Assembly: GCA_017849335.1 (NCBI GenBank)
Contig: JAFIHP010000300.1
Location: 1 to 10,669, forward strand
Length of the DNA stretch: 10,669 nt
Direction: 5' to 3'
Source: Actinomycetales bacterium
Lineage (GTDB): Bacteria > Actinomycetota > Actinomycetes > S36-B12
Below the pieces are notes generated by a model that saw only the letters and a list, made by a program, of their open reading frames with translations, did not search any database and was not told where the DNA came from. The first letter of the stretch is position 1. Every line of letters starts with the position of its first letter. The translations under genes were made by a program, and so were the position numbers. Below, piece by piece: positions 1 to 5,624 of the stretch.

Positions 1-1
1 C

Positions 2-589
2 GGGGACGCGACGAACGGCGGGTCCCTCGGGGACAGCACCGAGGTCCTGCGGGCGCTCCTGGCCCGCCGTGCCGCCGGAATGGCCACCGGGCCGTCCGCT
101 CTCAGCATCACCGATCCCGCGGCCGTCGTCTCGGCGACGAAGGCCGGTCCGGGAGCGACCGTCGACATCGCGGTGGGCACGGGGCCGGACGGGACGCTCA
201 ACGCCCGGACGCCCCTGCGCGGTGTCGTCCGCCGCCTGTGGGACGGGACGTTCGCGTACTCGCACCCGGCCGCGGCCGGAGTCGTGGACACCCCGGGGCC
301 TACTGCCGTCGTCGAGGTCGGCGACATCACGCTCGTCCTGCACACGCGCCCCGTCCGCGTGATCGACCCGTCCATCTACCTCGCCGGCGGCATCGACCTC
401 GCGCAGCAACGGCTGCTGCAGGCGAAGTCGCACGTGTCGTATCGCGCCGGGTTCGACCCGGTCTCCACGGGCAGCGTCCTGGCCGACACGATCGGGCCGA
501 CCGCGGCCAACCTCGCGTCCCTGCCCTTCGCGAAGCGCCCGCGCCCGCTGTTCCCGTTCGAGGACGCGGTGTGGGACCCGCCGGCGTAG
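2..589 (+). CDS. M81-family metallopeptidase (MlrC-like), C-terminal part; 5' end outside window
   Basis: The reading frame is open from base 2 and ends in TAG at 587-589, giving 195 residues of a protein that begins upstream of the window. The first visible residues form a glycine-rich loop followed by GDSTEVLRALL, which resembles the start of the MlrC C-terminal domain (typically a D..GGGAPGD(G/S)T..LRALL pattern). Near the end come LAGGIDLAQQRLLQAKSH and a terminal FPF segment, both typical of the family. Family members are zinc-dependent hydrolases related to microcystinase MlrC, but most are uncharacterised. The metal-binding residues are in the missing N-terminal domain, so activity cannot be judged. 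An internal ATG at 80 is not the real start because the homology runs upstream of it. The gene converges on the permease gene, with only 10 bases between the two stop codons. Confidence 0.8.
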   Translation, partial: GDATNGGSLGDSTEVLRALLARRAAGMATGPSALSITDPAAVVSATKAGPGATVDIAVGTGPDGTLNARTPLRGVVRRLWDGTFAYSHPAAAGVVDTPGPTAVVEVGDITLVLHTRPVRVIDPSIYLAGGIDLAQQRLLQAKSHVSYRAGFDPVSTGSVLADTIGPTAANLASLPFAKRPRPLFPFEDAVWDPPA

Positions 590-599
590 GCGCCGACGG

Positions 600-1436
600 T
601 CACCGAGCGAGCGCGAGAAGCAGGAGCAGACCGGCGACGGCGACGAGGCTGCCCGTGACGATCGCCGGGTCCGGTCGCCGCTGGTGGCGCACCCACTCGA
701 TCCCGATGACCATGAGCGGCAGGGTGGCGAGCACGGACTGGATGACGACCACGTCGCCGACCTGGACGGCGAGGATCGTGAGCAGGAAGCTCGCGGTCAC
801 GAAGGTCGACCGGACGGCCAGCGGGGGGATGTCGCCGAGCCGGACAGCGGTGGGCGGCGCGATGACCAGGTAGACGAGGGCGGCCAGTCCGGCACGCACG
901 ACGTAGGTCTCGGGCAGGCCGACGCCCTCCGCGGCGAGGAGGGCGGTGAACACCGTGAGCAGGCCCGTGCCGAGACCGAGCGCGAGCAGGATCGAGACCG
1001 TGCCGACGGAGCCGATGCCCGAGAAGCTGCGGCGAAGGGGGATGAGCGAGCCGAGCATGAGGGCGAGCACCGCGAGGACCGTCAGCGGCTGCAGCCGCGT
1101 CCCGAGAAGCAGGGGAGCGGCGACCAGCGTGGCCGCCGGGGCGAGGGCCTGGCCGACCGCGACGCCCGATGCGCGCCCGCGCGTGATGAGCGTGAAGATG
1201 CACGCGGTGGTCCCGCAGAGCAGGACCACCGAGCCCAGGTGCAGGGGCAGAACGGGCCAGGTCAGCGTGTGCCAACGGGGACCGAGGGCGATCAGCGGGA
1301 CCACGAGCAGGGCGTTGATCGCGAACAGGGGGCCGACGGCCTGCCAGGTCGGCATGCGCAGCGAGATCGACTTCGTGAGGTAGGTGCCGACCGCCCCGGC
1401 GAACGTCGCTGCCACCGACAGGGCGAGGACGAGCAC
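600..1436 (-). CDS. EamA/DMT-superfamily permease
   Basis: This 278-residue, very hydrophobic protein has about ten predicted membrane segments separated by short polar loops, and an internal two-fold layout typical of drug/metabolite transporter (EamA) proteins. The fold and length fit the family; the transported compound cannot be read from the sequence. The start is GTG at 1436-1434, with an AGG seven bases upstream. It begins 12 bases after the stop of the CoA-transferase gene, so it is probably the last gene of the lyase/CoA-transferase operon. It may import or export the organic acid handled by those enzymes (inference). The last strongly hydrophobic segment runs nearly to the C-terminus. 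The stop codon lies 10 bases from the stop of the convergent MlrC-like gene, leaving no room for a separate terminator. Confidence 0.82.
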   Translation of the reverse strand: MLVLALSVAATFAGAVGTYLTKSISLRMPTWQAVGPLFAINALLVVPLIALGPRWHTLTWPVLPLHLGSVVLLCGTTACIFTLITRGRASGVAVGQALAPAATLVAAPLLLGTRLQPLTVLAVLALMLGSLIPLRRSFSGIGSVGTVSILLALGLGTGLLTVFTALLAAEGVGLPETYVVRAGLAALVYLVIAPPTAVRLGDIPPLAVRSTFVTASFLLTILAVQVGDVVVIQSVLATLPLMVIGIEWVRHQRRPDPAIVTGSLVAVAGLLLLLALAR

Positions 1437-1448
1437 GGCCGCGCCTGC

Positions 1449-2552
1449 TCAGCCGGCGGTGGGCGTCGTGGGTCCTGCCGGCTGCGGTCGTGCACCGTCG
1501 AACGTCACCGGCACGCCCGGGACGCGCAGGCCGGCACCGGGCAGGTCGACGAGGATCCCGGTCCGCTGGGCCTGGGGGTCGGACAGGAGATCCTCCGGAC
1601 GCTGGACGGCGTCCACCGGGAGCCCCGCCGTGCTCAACCGCTGAGCCCAGTCGTCCGCCGATGCGGACGCGAGCGTCCGCTCGAGTTCGGTCCGCAGCGC
1701 AGCGGAGTGGGCGCTGCGATCGGCGTTCGTGATGAAGCGCTCGTCGGCGAGCAGGTCGGTCCGGTCGATCGCCTCGCACAGGCGCACGAACAGGGCGTCG
1801 CCCCCGATGCCCAGGCAGATCTCGCCCGCGCCCGTGGCGAAGATCCCGTACGGCGCGAACGCCGGATGGCCGCTCCCGTGGCGGCCCGAGGGCTGGCCGG
1901 TGACCTGGTGGGCAGCGACGTGGTACGCGACCCAGCTGGCGCCGGTCTCGAACAGGGAGGTGGCGACCGCGCCCCCGTGGCCGGTTCGCTCGCGTTCGTA
2001 CAGCGCCGTGACGACCCCGAGGGCGAGCCATGTCCCGGCGCCCACGTCGAGGATGGAGACGCCGGCCCGGACCGGCGGGCCGTCCGCGGTGCCGGTGACC
2101 GCGGCGATGCCGGTCCGCGCCTGGAGCACGGCGTCGTAGCCGGGCTTGTCCCGCTCGGGGCCGGACGGGCCGTAGGCCGACAAGGAGGCGTGGATCAGCC
2201 GGGGGTGGTCGGTGGCCAGCGAGGCGGCATCCAGCCGCAACCCCTCGAGCTTGCCGGGCCGCAGGTTCGTGACGAGGACGTCGGCCCCGTCGAGCAGGTC
2301 GTCCAGCGCCTGGCGCCCGTCGGGCGTCCGGACGTCGAGGACGACCACGTCCTTGCCGCGGTTGACGACCTCGAAGTAGGCCGAGGAGTCGCCGCGCACC
2401 GGCGACATCCGGCGGCAGTCGTCGCCCCGGGGGCCTTCGACATGGACGACGGACGCGCCGAGGTCGGCGAGGACCGCGCTGGCGAACGGGGCGGCGACGT
2501 TCGACGTGAGGTCGACGACCCGGATGCCGCCGAGGGGCCGGGGCGAGAGCAT
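1449..2552 (-). CDS. CaiB/BaiF family (class III) CoA-transferase
   Basis: The protein has 367 residues, a normal length for the family (about 360-430). It opens with PLGGIRVVDLTSNVAAPFAS and LGASVVHVEGPRGDD (about residues 7-45), the usual N-terminal signature. NRGKDVVVLDVRTPDGR (64-80) and LVTNLRPGKLEGLRLD (93-108) follow. The catalytic aspartate expected in class III enzymes fits D169 in the segment SILDVGAGTW, the same number as Asp169 of formyl-CoA transferase. These enzymes move CoA from a donor thioester to a carboxylic acid. ATG at 2552-2550 was chosen over an upstream in-frame start at 2804 because homology begins there and the upstream extension lies inside the lyase gene. The A of this ATG is the last base of the lyase TGA, so the two are probably translationally coupled. 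The likely job is activating the acid that the lyase then cleaves. Donor and acceptor are unknown. Confidence 0.88.
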   Translation of the reverse strand: MLSPRPLGGIRVVDLTSNVAAPFASAVLADLGASVVHVEGPRGDDCRRMSPVRGDSSAYFEVVNRGKDVVVLDVRTPDGRQALDDLLDGADVLVTNLRPGKLEGLRLDAASLATDHPRLIHASLSAYGPSGPERDKPGYDAVLQARTGIAAVTGTADGPPVRAGVSILDVGAGTWLALGVVTALYERERTGHGGAVATSLFETGASWVAYHVAAHQVTGQPSGRHGSGHPAFAPYGIFATGAGEICLGIGGDALFVRLCEAIDRTDLLADERFITNADRSAHSAALRTELERTLASASADDWAQRLSTAGLPVDAVQRPEDLLSDPQAQRTGILVDLPGAGLRVPGVPVTFDGARPQPAGPTTPTAG

Positions 2553-3499
2553 CAGGCGGGCGGGGTGAAGGCGGTCGTGCGGGTCATGCCGGCGGCGCGG
2601 CCTTTGGCGGACACGACCAGGGCCATCTTGCGGGAGGCCTCGTCGATCATCTCGTCGCCGAGCATGACCGCGCCCCGCGCCCCGCCCTCCGCCGAGGTGT
2701 AGTAGTCGTACGCGTCCAAGATCAACTCCGCATGGTCGTAGTCGTCCTGCCGCGGACTGAACACCTCGTTCGCCGCCGCCACCTGATCCGGATGCAGCAC
2801 CCACTTCCCATCGAACCCCAACGCCGCCGACCGGCCCGCGACCCGCCGGTAGCCGTCCAGGTCCTTGATCGCCAGATACGGCCCATCGATCGCCTGCTTG
2901 TCGAACGCCCGCGCCGCCATCAGAATCCGCATCAAGATGTAGTGATACGCATCCCCCACGTCATACCCCGGCGGCTGCTCCCCGACCACCAGCGACTTCA
3001 TGTTGATACTCGCCATGAAATCCGCCGGCCCGAAAATGATCGTCTCCACCCGCGGACTGGCCTGCGCGATCGCATCCACGTTGATCAACCCCAACGCGTT
3101 CTCGATCTGCGCCTCGATCCCGATCCGCCCCACCTCCAGGCCGACCTGCTTCTCGATCTGCGTGATCAGCAGATCCAACGCCACGACCTGCTCCGCGGTC
3201 TGCACCTTCGGCAGCATGATGCAGTCCAGGTTCGCCCCCGCCCCCTCGACCACCTCGACCACATCCGCATACGTCCACTGCGTCGTCCAGTCATTGACCC
3301 GGACCGTGCGCGTCTTCCCCTCGTACCCGCCCGCGTTCAACGCCGCCACGATGTTCTTGCGCGCCTCCGGCTTCGCGATCGGCGCGACCGCATCCTCGAT
3401 ATCCATGAACACCTGATCCGCCGCCAACCCCCGCGCCTTGTCCAACATCTTCGGACTCGACCCCGGAACCGCCAAACACGAACGACGCGAACGCAACAC
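2552..3499 (-). CDS. HpcH/HpaI-family CoA-ester lyase (CitE / malyl-CoA lyase-like)
   Basis: The protein has 315 residues. Family landmarks are RSCLAVPGSSPKML (6-19), DIEDAV (33-38), the substrate-binding arginine in TVRVND (R67), a Mg-binding glutamate in IENALG (E133, matching the CitE ET..G motif) and the metal-binding aspartate in FGPADF (D160). The overall wording is closest, from memory, to actinobacterial L-malyl-CoA/beta-methylmalyl-CoA lyases. Such enzymes cleave or form beta-hydroxyacyl-CoAs to give a 2-oxoacid such as glyoxylate or pyruvate plus an acyl-CoA. GTG at 3499 was chosen because AGGAG stands seven bases before it and homology starts there; the longer frame to 3631 has a non-homologous N-terminus. 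It is the first gene of an operon with the CoA-transferase and permease. Codon use is odd: Ala is almost always GCG, TTG leucine is common and about half of Asp is GAT up to about residue 265. After that it switches to the GCC/GGC/CTC style of neighbouring genes. Confidence 0.87.
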   Translation of the reverse strand: MLRSRRSCLAVPGSSPKMLDKARGLAADQVFMDIEDAVAPIAKPEARKNIVAALNAGGYEGKTRTVRVNDWTTQWTYADVVEVVEGAGANLDCIMLPKVQTAEQVVALDLLITQIEKQVGLEVGRIGIEAQIENALGLINVDAIAQASPRVETIIFGPADFMASINMKSLVVGEQPPGYDVGDAYHYILMRILMAARAFDKQAIDGPYLAIKDLDGYRRVAGRSAALGFDGKWVLHPDQVAAANEVFSPRQDDYDHAELILDAYDYYTSAEGGARGAVMLGDEMIDEASRKMALVVSAKGRAAGMTRTTAFTPPA

Positions 3500-3506
3500 C
3501 GAAGAA

Positions 3507-3511
3507 CTCCT
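3507..3511 (-). promoter_or_regulatory. Ribosome binding site deciding the lyase start
   Basis: AGGAG on the minus strand is separated by seven bases from GTG at 3499-3497. No other in-frame start nearby has a comparable site, so this supports the GTG start. Confidence 0.75.
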
Positions 3512-3525
3512 GACGTCGGAAGTGG

Positions 3526-3539
3526 TGGAAACGATACCA
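3526..3539 (-). promoter_or_regulatory. Candidate LacI-like operator overlapping the -10 of the lyase operon
   Basis: The + strand reads TGGAAACGATACCA, an imperfect palindrome centred on CG. The half-sites TGGAAAC and TGGTATC agree at five of seven positions. This layout resembles operators of LacI-family regulators (cre-type TG.AA.CG.T..CA, which it fits at every fixed position except the two W positions). A wider TGGT-N9-ACCA repeat at 3523-3539 would also suit some GntR-family proteins. On the minus strand TATCGT (3536-3531), preceded by TGG, could be a -10 element about 30 bases before the GTG start. No good -35 is seen. No regulator gene is in the window, so its identity is inference. 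Confidence 0.4.
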
Positions 3540-3554
3540 GGTCTCGCTGCACGC

Positions 3555-3583
3555 CGACGCGGGTCGCCGCTCAGCCGGCGTCG
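3555..3583 (-). terminator. Possible hairpin just after the rarD-like gene
   Basis: Immediately downstream of the stop at 3587-3585, CGACGC (3583-3578) can pair with GCGTCG (3560-3555). An alternative inner stem, CGCCG with CGGCG, uses 3580-3576 and 3569-3565. There is no T-run after it. It may act as a weak GC-rich terminator before the lyase promoter, but such structures arise easily in DNA this rich in G+C. Confidence 0.25.
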
Positions 3584-3584
3584 C

Positions 3585-4424
3585 TCAGGCCGCCTCGGTC
3601 GGGGCGACTGCCGAGCCCGGCCGGCCCGCACGGCGCACCATCGTCCAGGTCAGCAGTGCGAGCGCGCCCCAGATCAGACCGAAGCCGATCCACTCGCCGG
3701 TGGTCATCGGCTCGTCGAAGACCGTCAGCCCGAGCACGAGGATGATCGTCGGGCAGATGTACTGCAGCATGCCGACGATCGTCAGCGGGAGCCGCTGGGT
3801 CGCGGCGCCGAACGCGAGCAACGGGAGCGCGGTGATGGGGCCGAGGAGGACGACCAGCAGGGGCACGGGAAGGGAGCCCGTCGTCCCGCTGCCGGTCAGT
3901 CCCGAGCCTGAAACGAGGAGGATGGCGAGCGCGGCGGGAAGGAGCACCGCGGTCTCGACCGTCAGGCCCTCGACCGTCCCGATGTCCAGGCGCTTGCGGA
4001 TCAGCCCGTAGGTGCCGAAGCTCACGGCGAGGACGAGGCCGACCCACGGGACCAGTCCAGACGACGCCGTGATGACCACGACGCCGACCGCGGCCAGCGC
4101 CACGGACGTCCACTGGGTCGCGGTGAGCCGCTCGTGGAGCACGAGGACCGCGAGCACCACGGACACGAGCGGGTTGATGAAGTACCCGAGCGATGCGTCG
4201 ACGACATGTCCGGACGTGACGGCGAAGACGTAGGTCAGCCAGTTGGTCGCCAGCAGGACGGCGGCCGCGGCGAGCCAGCCGACCCGACGGACCGTGAGGA
4301 CGCGGCGGACGTTCGACCACCGTCGGCCGATCGCCGTCACGAGCAGGAGGAACACCAGCGCCCAGGTGACGCGGTACGCGACGATCACCAGCGGCGGCAG
4401 TTCCTCCAGCAGCCGGAAGTACAA
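3585..4424 (-). CDS. rarD: RarD-type EamA permease (start unresolved)
   Basis: From TTG at 4424 the protein has 279 residues and about nine membrane segments. RarD hallmarks are clear: NWLTYVFAVTSGHVVDASLGY (61-81), FINPLVSVVLAVLVLHERL (82-100), GPITALPLLAFGAATQRLPL (195-214) and GMLQYICPTIILVLGL (218-233). RarD proteins are inner-membrane permeases of unknown substrate. The usual first segment also exists in the same frame upstream of the TTG: GLVYGSAAYAAWGLL at about 4472-4428, followed directly by T and then the TTG-encoded LYF. However, no ATG, GTG or TTG precedes it in frame. The real N-terminus is therefore uncertain. It may use a rare start such as CTG at 4526 (overlapping the korB stop), the sequence may have an error, or the gene may have lost its start. 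It follows korB on the same strand, but a strong hairpin at 4468-4498 lies between them. Confidence 0.72.
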   Translation of the reverse strand: MYFRLLEELPPLVIVAYRVTWALVFLLLVTAIGRRWSNVRRVLTVRRVGWLAAAAVLLATNWLTYVFAVTSGHVVDASLGYFINPLVSVVLAVLVLHERLTATQWTSVALAAVGVVVITASSGLVPWVGLVLAVSFGTYGLIRKRLDIGTVEGLTVETAVLLPAALAILLVSGSGLTGSGTTGSLPVPLLVVLLGPITALPLLAFGAATQRLPLTIVGMLQYICPTIILVLGLTVFDEPMTTGEWIGFGLIWGALALLTWTMVRRAGRPGSAVAPTEAA

Positions 4425-4467
4425 CGTGAGCAGGCCCCAGGCCGCGTAGGCCGCCGAACCATAGACG

Positions 4468-4498
4468 AGCCCCGCACCGAACTGATCGGTGCGGGGCT
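4468..4498 (-). terminator. Perfect 13-bp GC-rich hairpin after korB
   Basis: The arms 4468-4480 (AGCCCCGCACCGA) and 4486-4498 (TCGGTGCGGGGCT) are perfectly complementary around the five-base loop 4481-4485. The hairpin lies 25 bases beyond the korB stop, in the direction of korAB transcription, which suits a terminator for that operon. No T-run follows it; actinobacterial terminators often lack one. It also overlaps the codons that would encode the extreme N-terminus of the RarD-like protein, so it could alternatively limit expression of that gene. Confidence 0.6.
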
Positions 4499-4522
4499 GC
4501 GTACCCCGAAGGCTGTCTCGGC

Positions 4523-5575
4523 TCAGGCGACGGTCCAGGTGTCGCCACCGGTGAGCAGCGACTGCAGGTCACCGGAGCCCTTGGCCGCGACGACCTCTGC
4601 CAGCTGCTCACGCACGAGCCGATCGTAGGAGGGGCGCGAGATGTCCCGGAAGACGCCGATCGGCGTGTTCGTCAGCGTGCGCGGGTTCGCCAGCCGCGAC
4701 AGCGCGAAGGCGAGACCCGGGTCCTTGGCGGTGGAGTCGTGACGCAGGATCGCGTCCTCGCCCACCTCGGCGACGTCGACGACCTTGAGGTGGCCGTCCG
4801 CCAGGCGGGCGACGCCCTTCTCGCCGTCGCGCCCGAAGCGGATCGGCTCCCCGTCGGACAGGCGGATGAGCGTGTCGTCGCGGGTGTCGTTGTCCTTCAA
4901 CGGCTCCCACGCGCCGTCGTTGAAGATGTTGCAGTTCTGGTAGATCTCGACCAGCGCCGCGCCCTCGTGCGCGGCGGCCCGGCGCAGCACCTCGGTCATG
5001 TGCTTGCGGTCGGAGTCGATCGTGCGCGCGACGAAGGTCGCCTCCGCGCCGAGCGCGAGGGAGACCGGGTTGAACGCGTAGTCCAGGGAGCCCTCGGGGG
5101 TGGACTTGGTGATCTTGCCCTGCTCGGACGTGGGGGAGTACTGACCCTTCGTGAGGCCGTAGATCCGGTTGTTGAACAGGAGGATCTTCAGGTTGACGTT
5201 GCGCCGGAGGGCGTGGATCAGGTGGTTGCCGCCGATCGACAGCGAGTCGCCGTCTCCGGTGATGACCCAGATCGACAGGTCGGGGCGGCTGATGGCCAGG
5301 CCCGTCGCGATCGCCGGCGCGCGCCCGTGGATCGAGTGCATGCCGAAGGTGTTCATGTAGTACGGGAACCGCGACGAGCAGCCGATCCCGGAGATGAACA
5401 CGATGTTCTCGCGCGCGAGCCCGAGCTCGGGCAGGAAGCTCTGGACGTTCGACAGGATCGAGTAGTCACCGCATCCCGGGCACCAGCGGACCTCCTGGTC
5501 GGACTTGAAGTCCTTCGCGGTGACCGGGATCTGGGTCTTCGGCACGAGGCTCAGGGCGGGGTAGGTGTCGGTCAT
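4523..5575 (-). CDS. korB: 2-oxoacid:ferredoxin oxidoreductase, beta subunit
   Basis: The protein has 350 residues, the usual length for the subunit that binds thiamine diphosphate and one [4Fe-4S] cluster. Visible motifs are WCPGCGDYSIL (31-41), SGIGCSSRFPYY (62-73), the TPP/Mg signature GDGDSLSIGGNH (107-118) with FNNRIYGLTKGQ (134-145), and a later cysteine in YQNCNIF (C215). C32, C35, C66 and C215 fit the four cluster ligands known from archaeal 2-oxoacid:ferredoxin oxidoreductases, with nearly the same spacing. With KorA it would oxidatively decarboxylate a 2-oxoacid with CoA and reduce ferredoxin. Resemblance to the mycobacterial KorB and the TKGQ..PTS segment favour 2-oxoglutarate, but pyruvate is not excluded. 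The start is ATG at 5575, 49 bases after korA, without an obvious ribosome binding site. The gene is very probably cotranscribed with korA. Confidence 0.93.
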   Translation of the reverse strand: MTDTYPALSLVPKTQIPVTAKDFKSDQEVRWCPGCGDYSILSNVQSFLPELGLARENIVFISGIGCSSRFPYYMNTFGMHSIHGRAPAIATGLAISRPDLSIWVITGDGDSLSIGGNHLIHALRRNVNLKILLFNNRIYGLTKGQYSPTSEQGKITKSTPEGSLDYAFNPVSLALGAEATFVARTIDSDRKHMTEVLRRAAAHEGAALVEIYQNCNIFNDGAWEPLKDNDTRDDTLIRLSDGEPIRFGRDGEKGVARLADGHLKVVDVAEVGEDAILRHDSTAKDPGLAFALSRLANPRTLTNTPIGVFRDISRPSYDRLVREQLAEVVAAKGSGDLQSLLTGGDTWTVA

Positions 5576-5578
5576 CGC

Positions 5579-5604
5579 TGGCTCGCTTCGTGGCTCGTGG
5601 CTCG
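5579..5604. repeat. Three copies of TGGCTCG between korA and korB
   Basis: The seven-base unit TGGCTCG occurs at 5579-5585, 5591-5597 and 5598-5604, inside the 49-base gap between korA and korB. It takes the place where the korB ribosome binding site would be expected. No function is evident; slippage during replication could have produced it. Confidence 0.45.
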
Positions 5605-5624
5605 GGGTGGGATCGACGTCGCGG

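Noticed and set aside
684..2702. A 672-codon open frame on the + strand opposite the permease and CoA-transferase genes.
   Set aside because: It is rich in Arg, Gly, Asp and Glu with no recognisable domain, and it mirrors the codon bias of the minus-strand genes. Long antisense frames are expected at this G+C content.
2732..3745. A 337-codon + strand frame opposite the lyase gene.
   Set aside because: The translation is Arg/His/Pro/Leu-rich low-complexity sequence, and the minus strand holds a complete lyase with intact catalytic residues.
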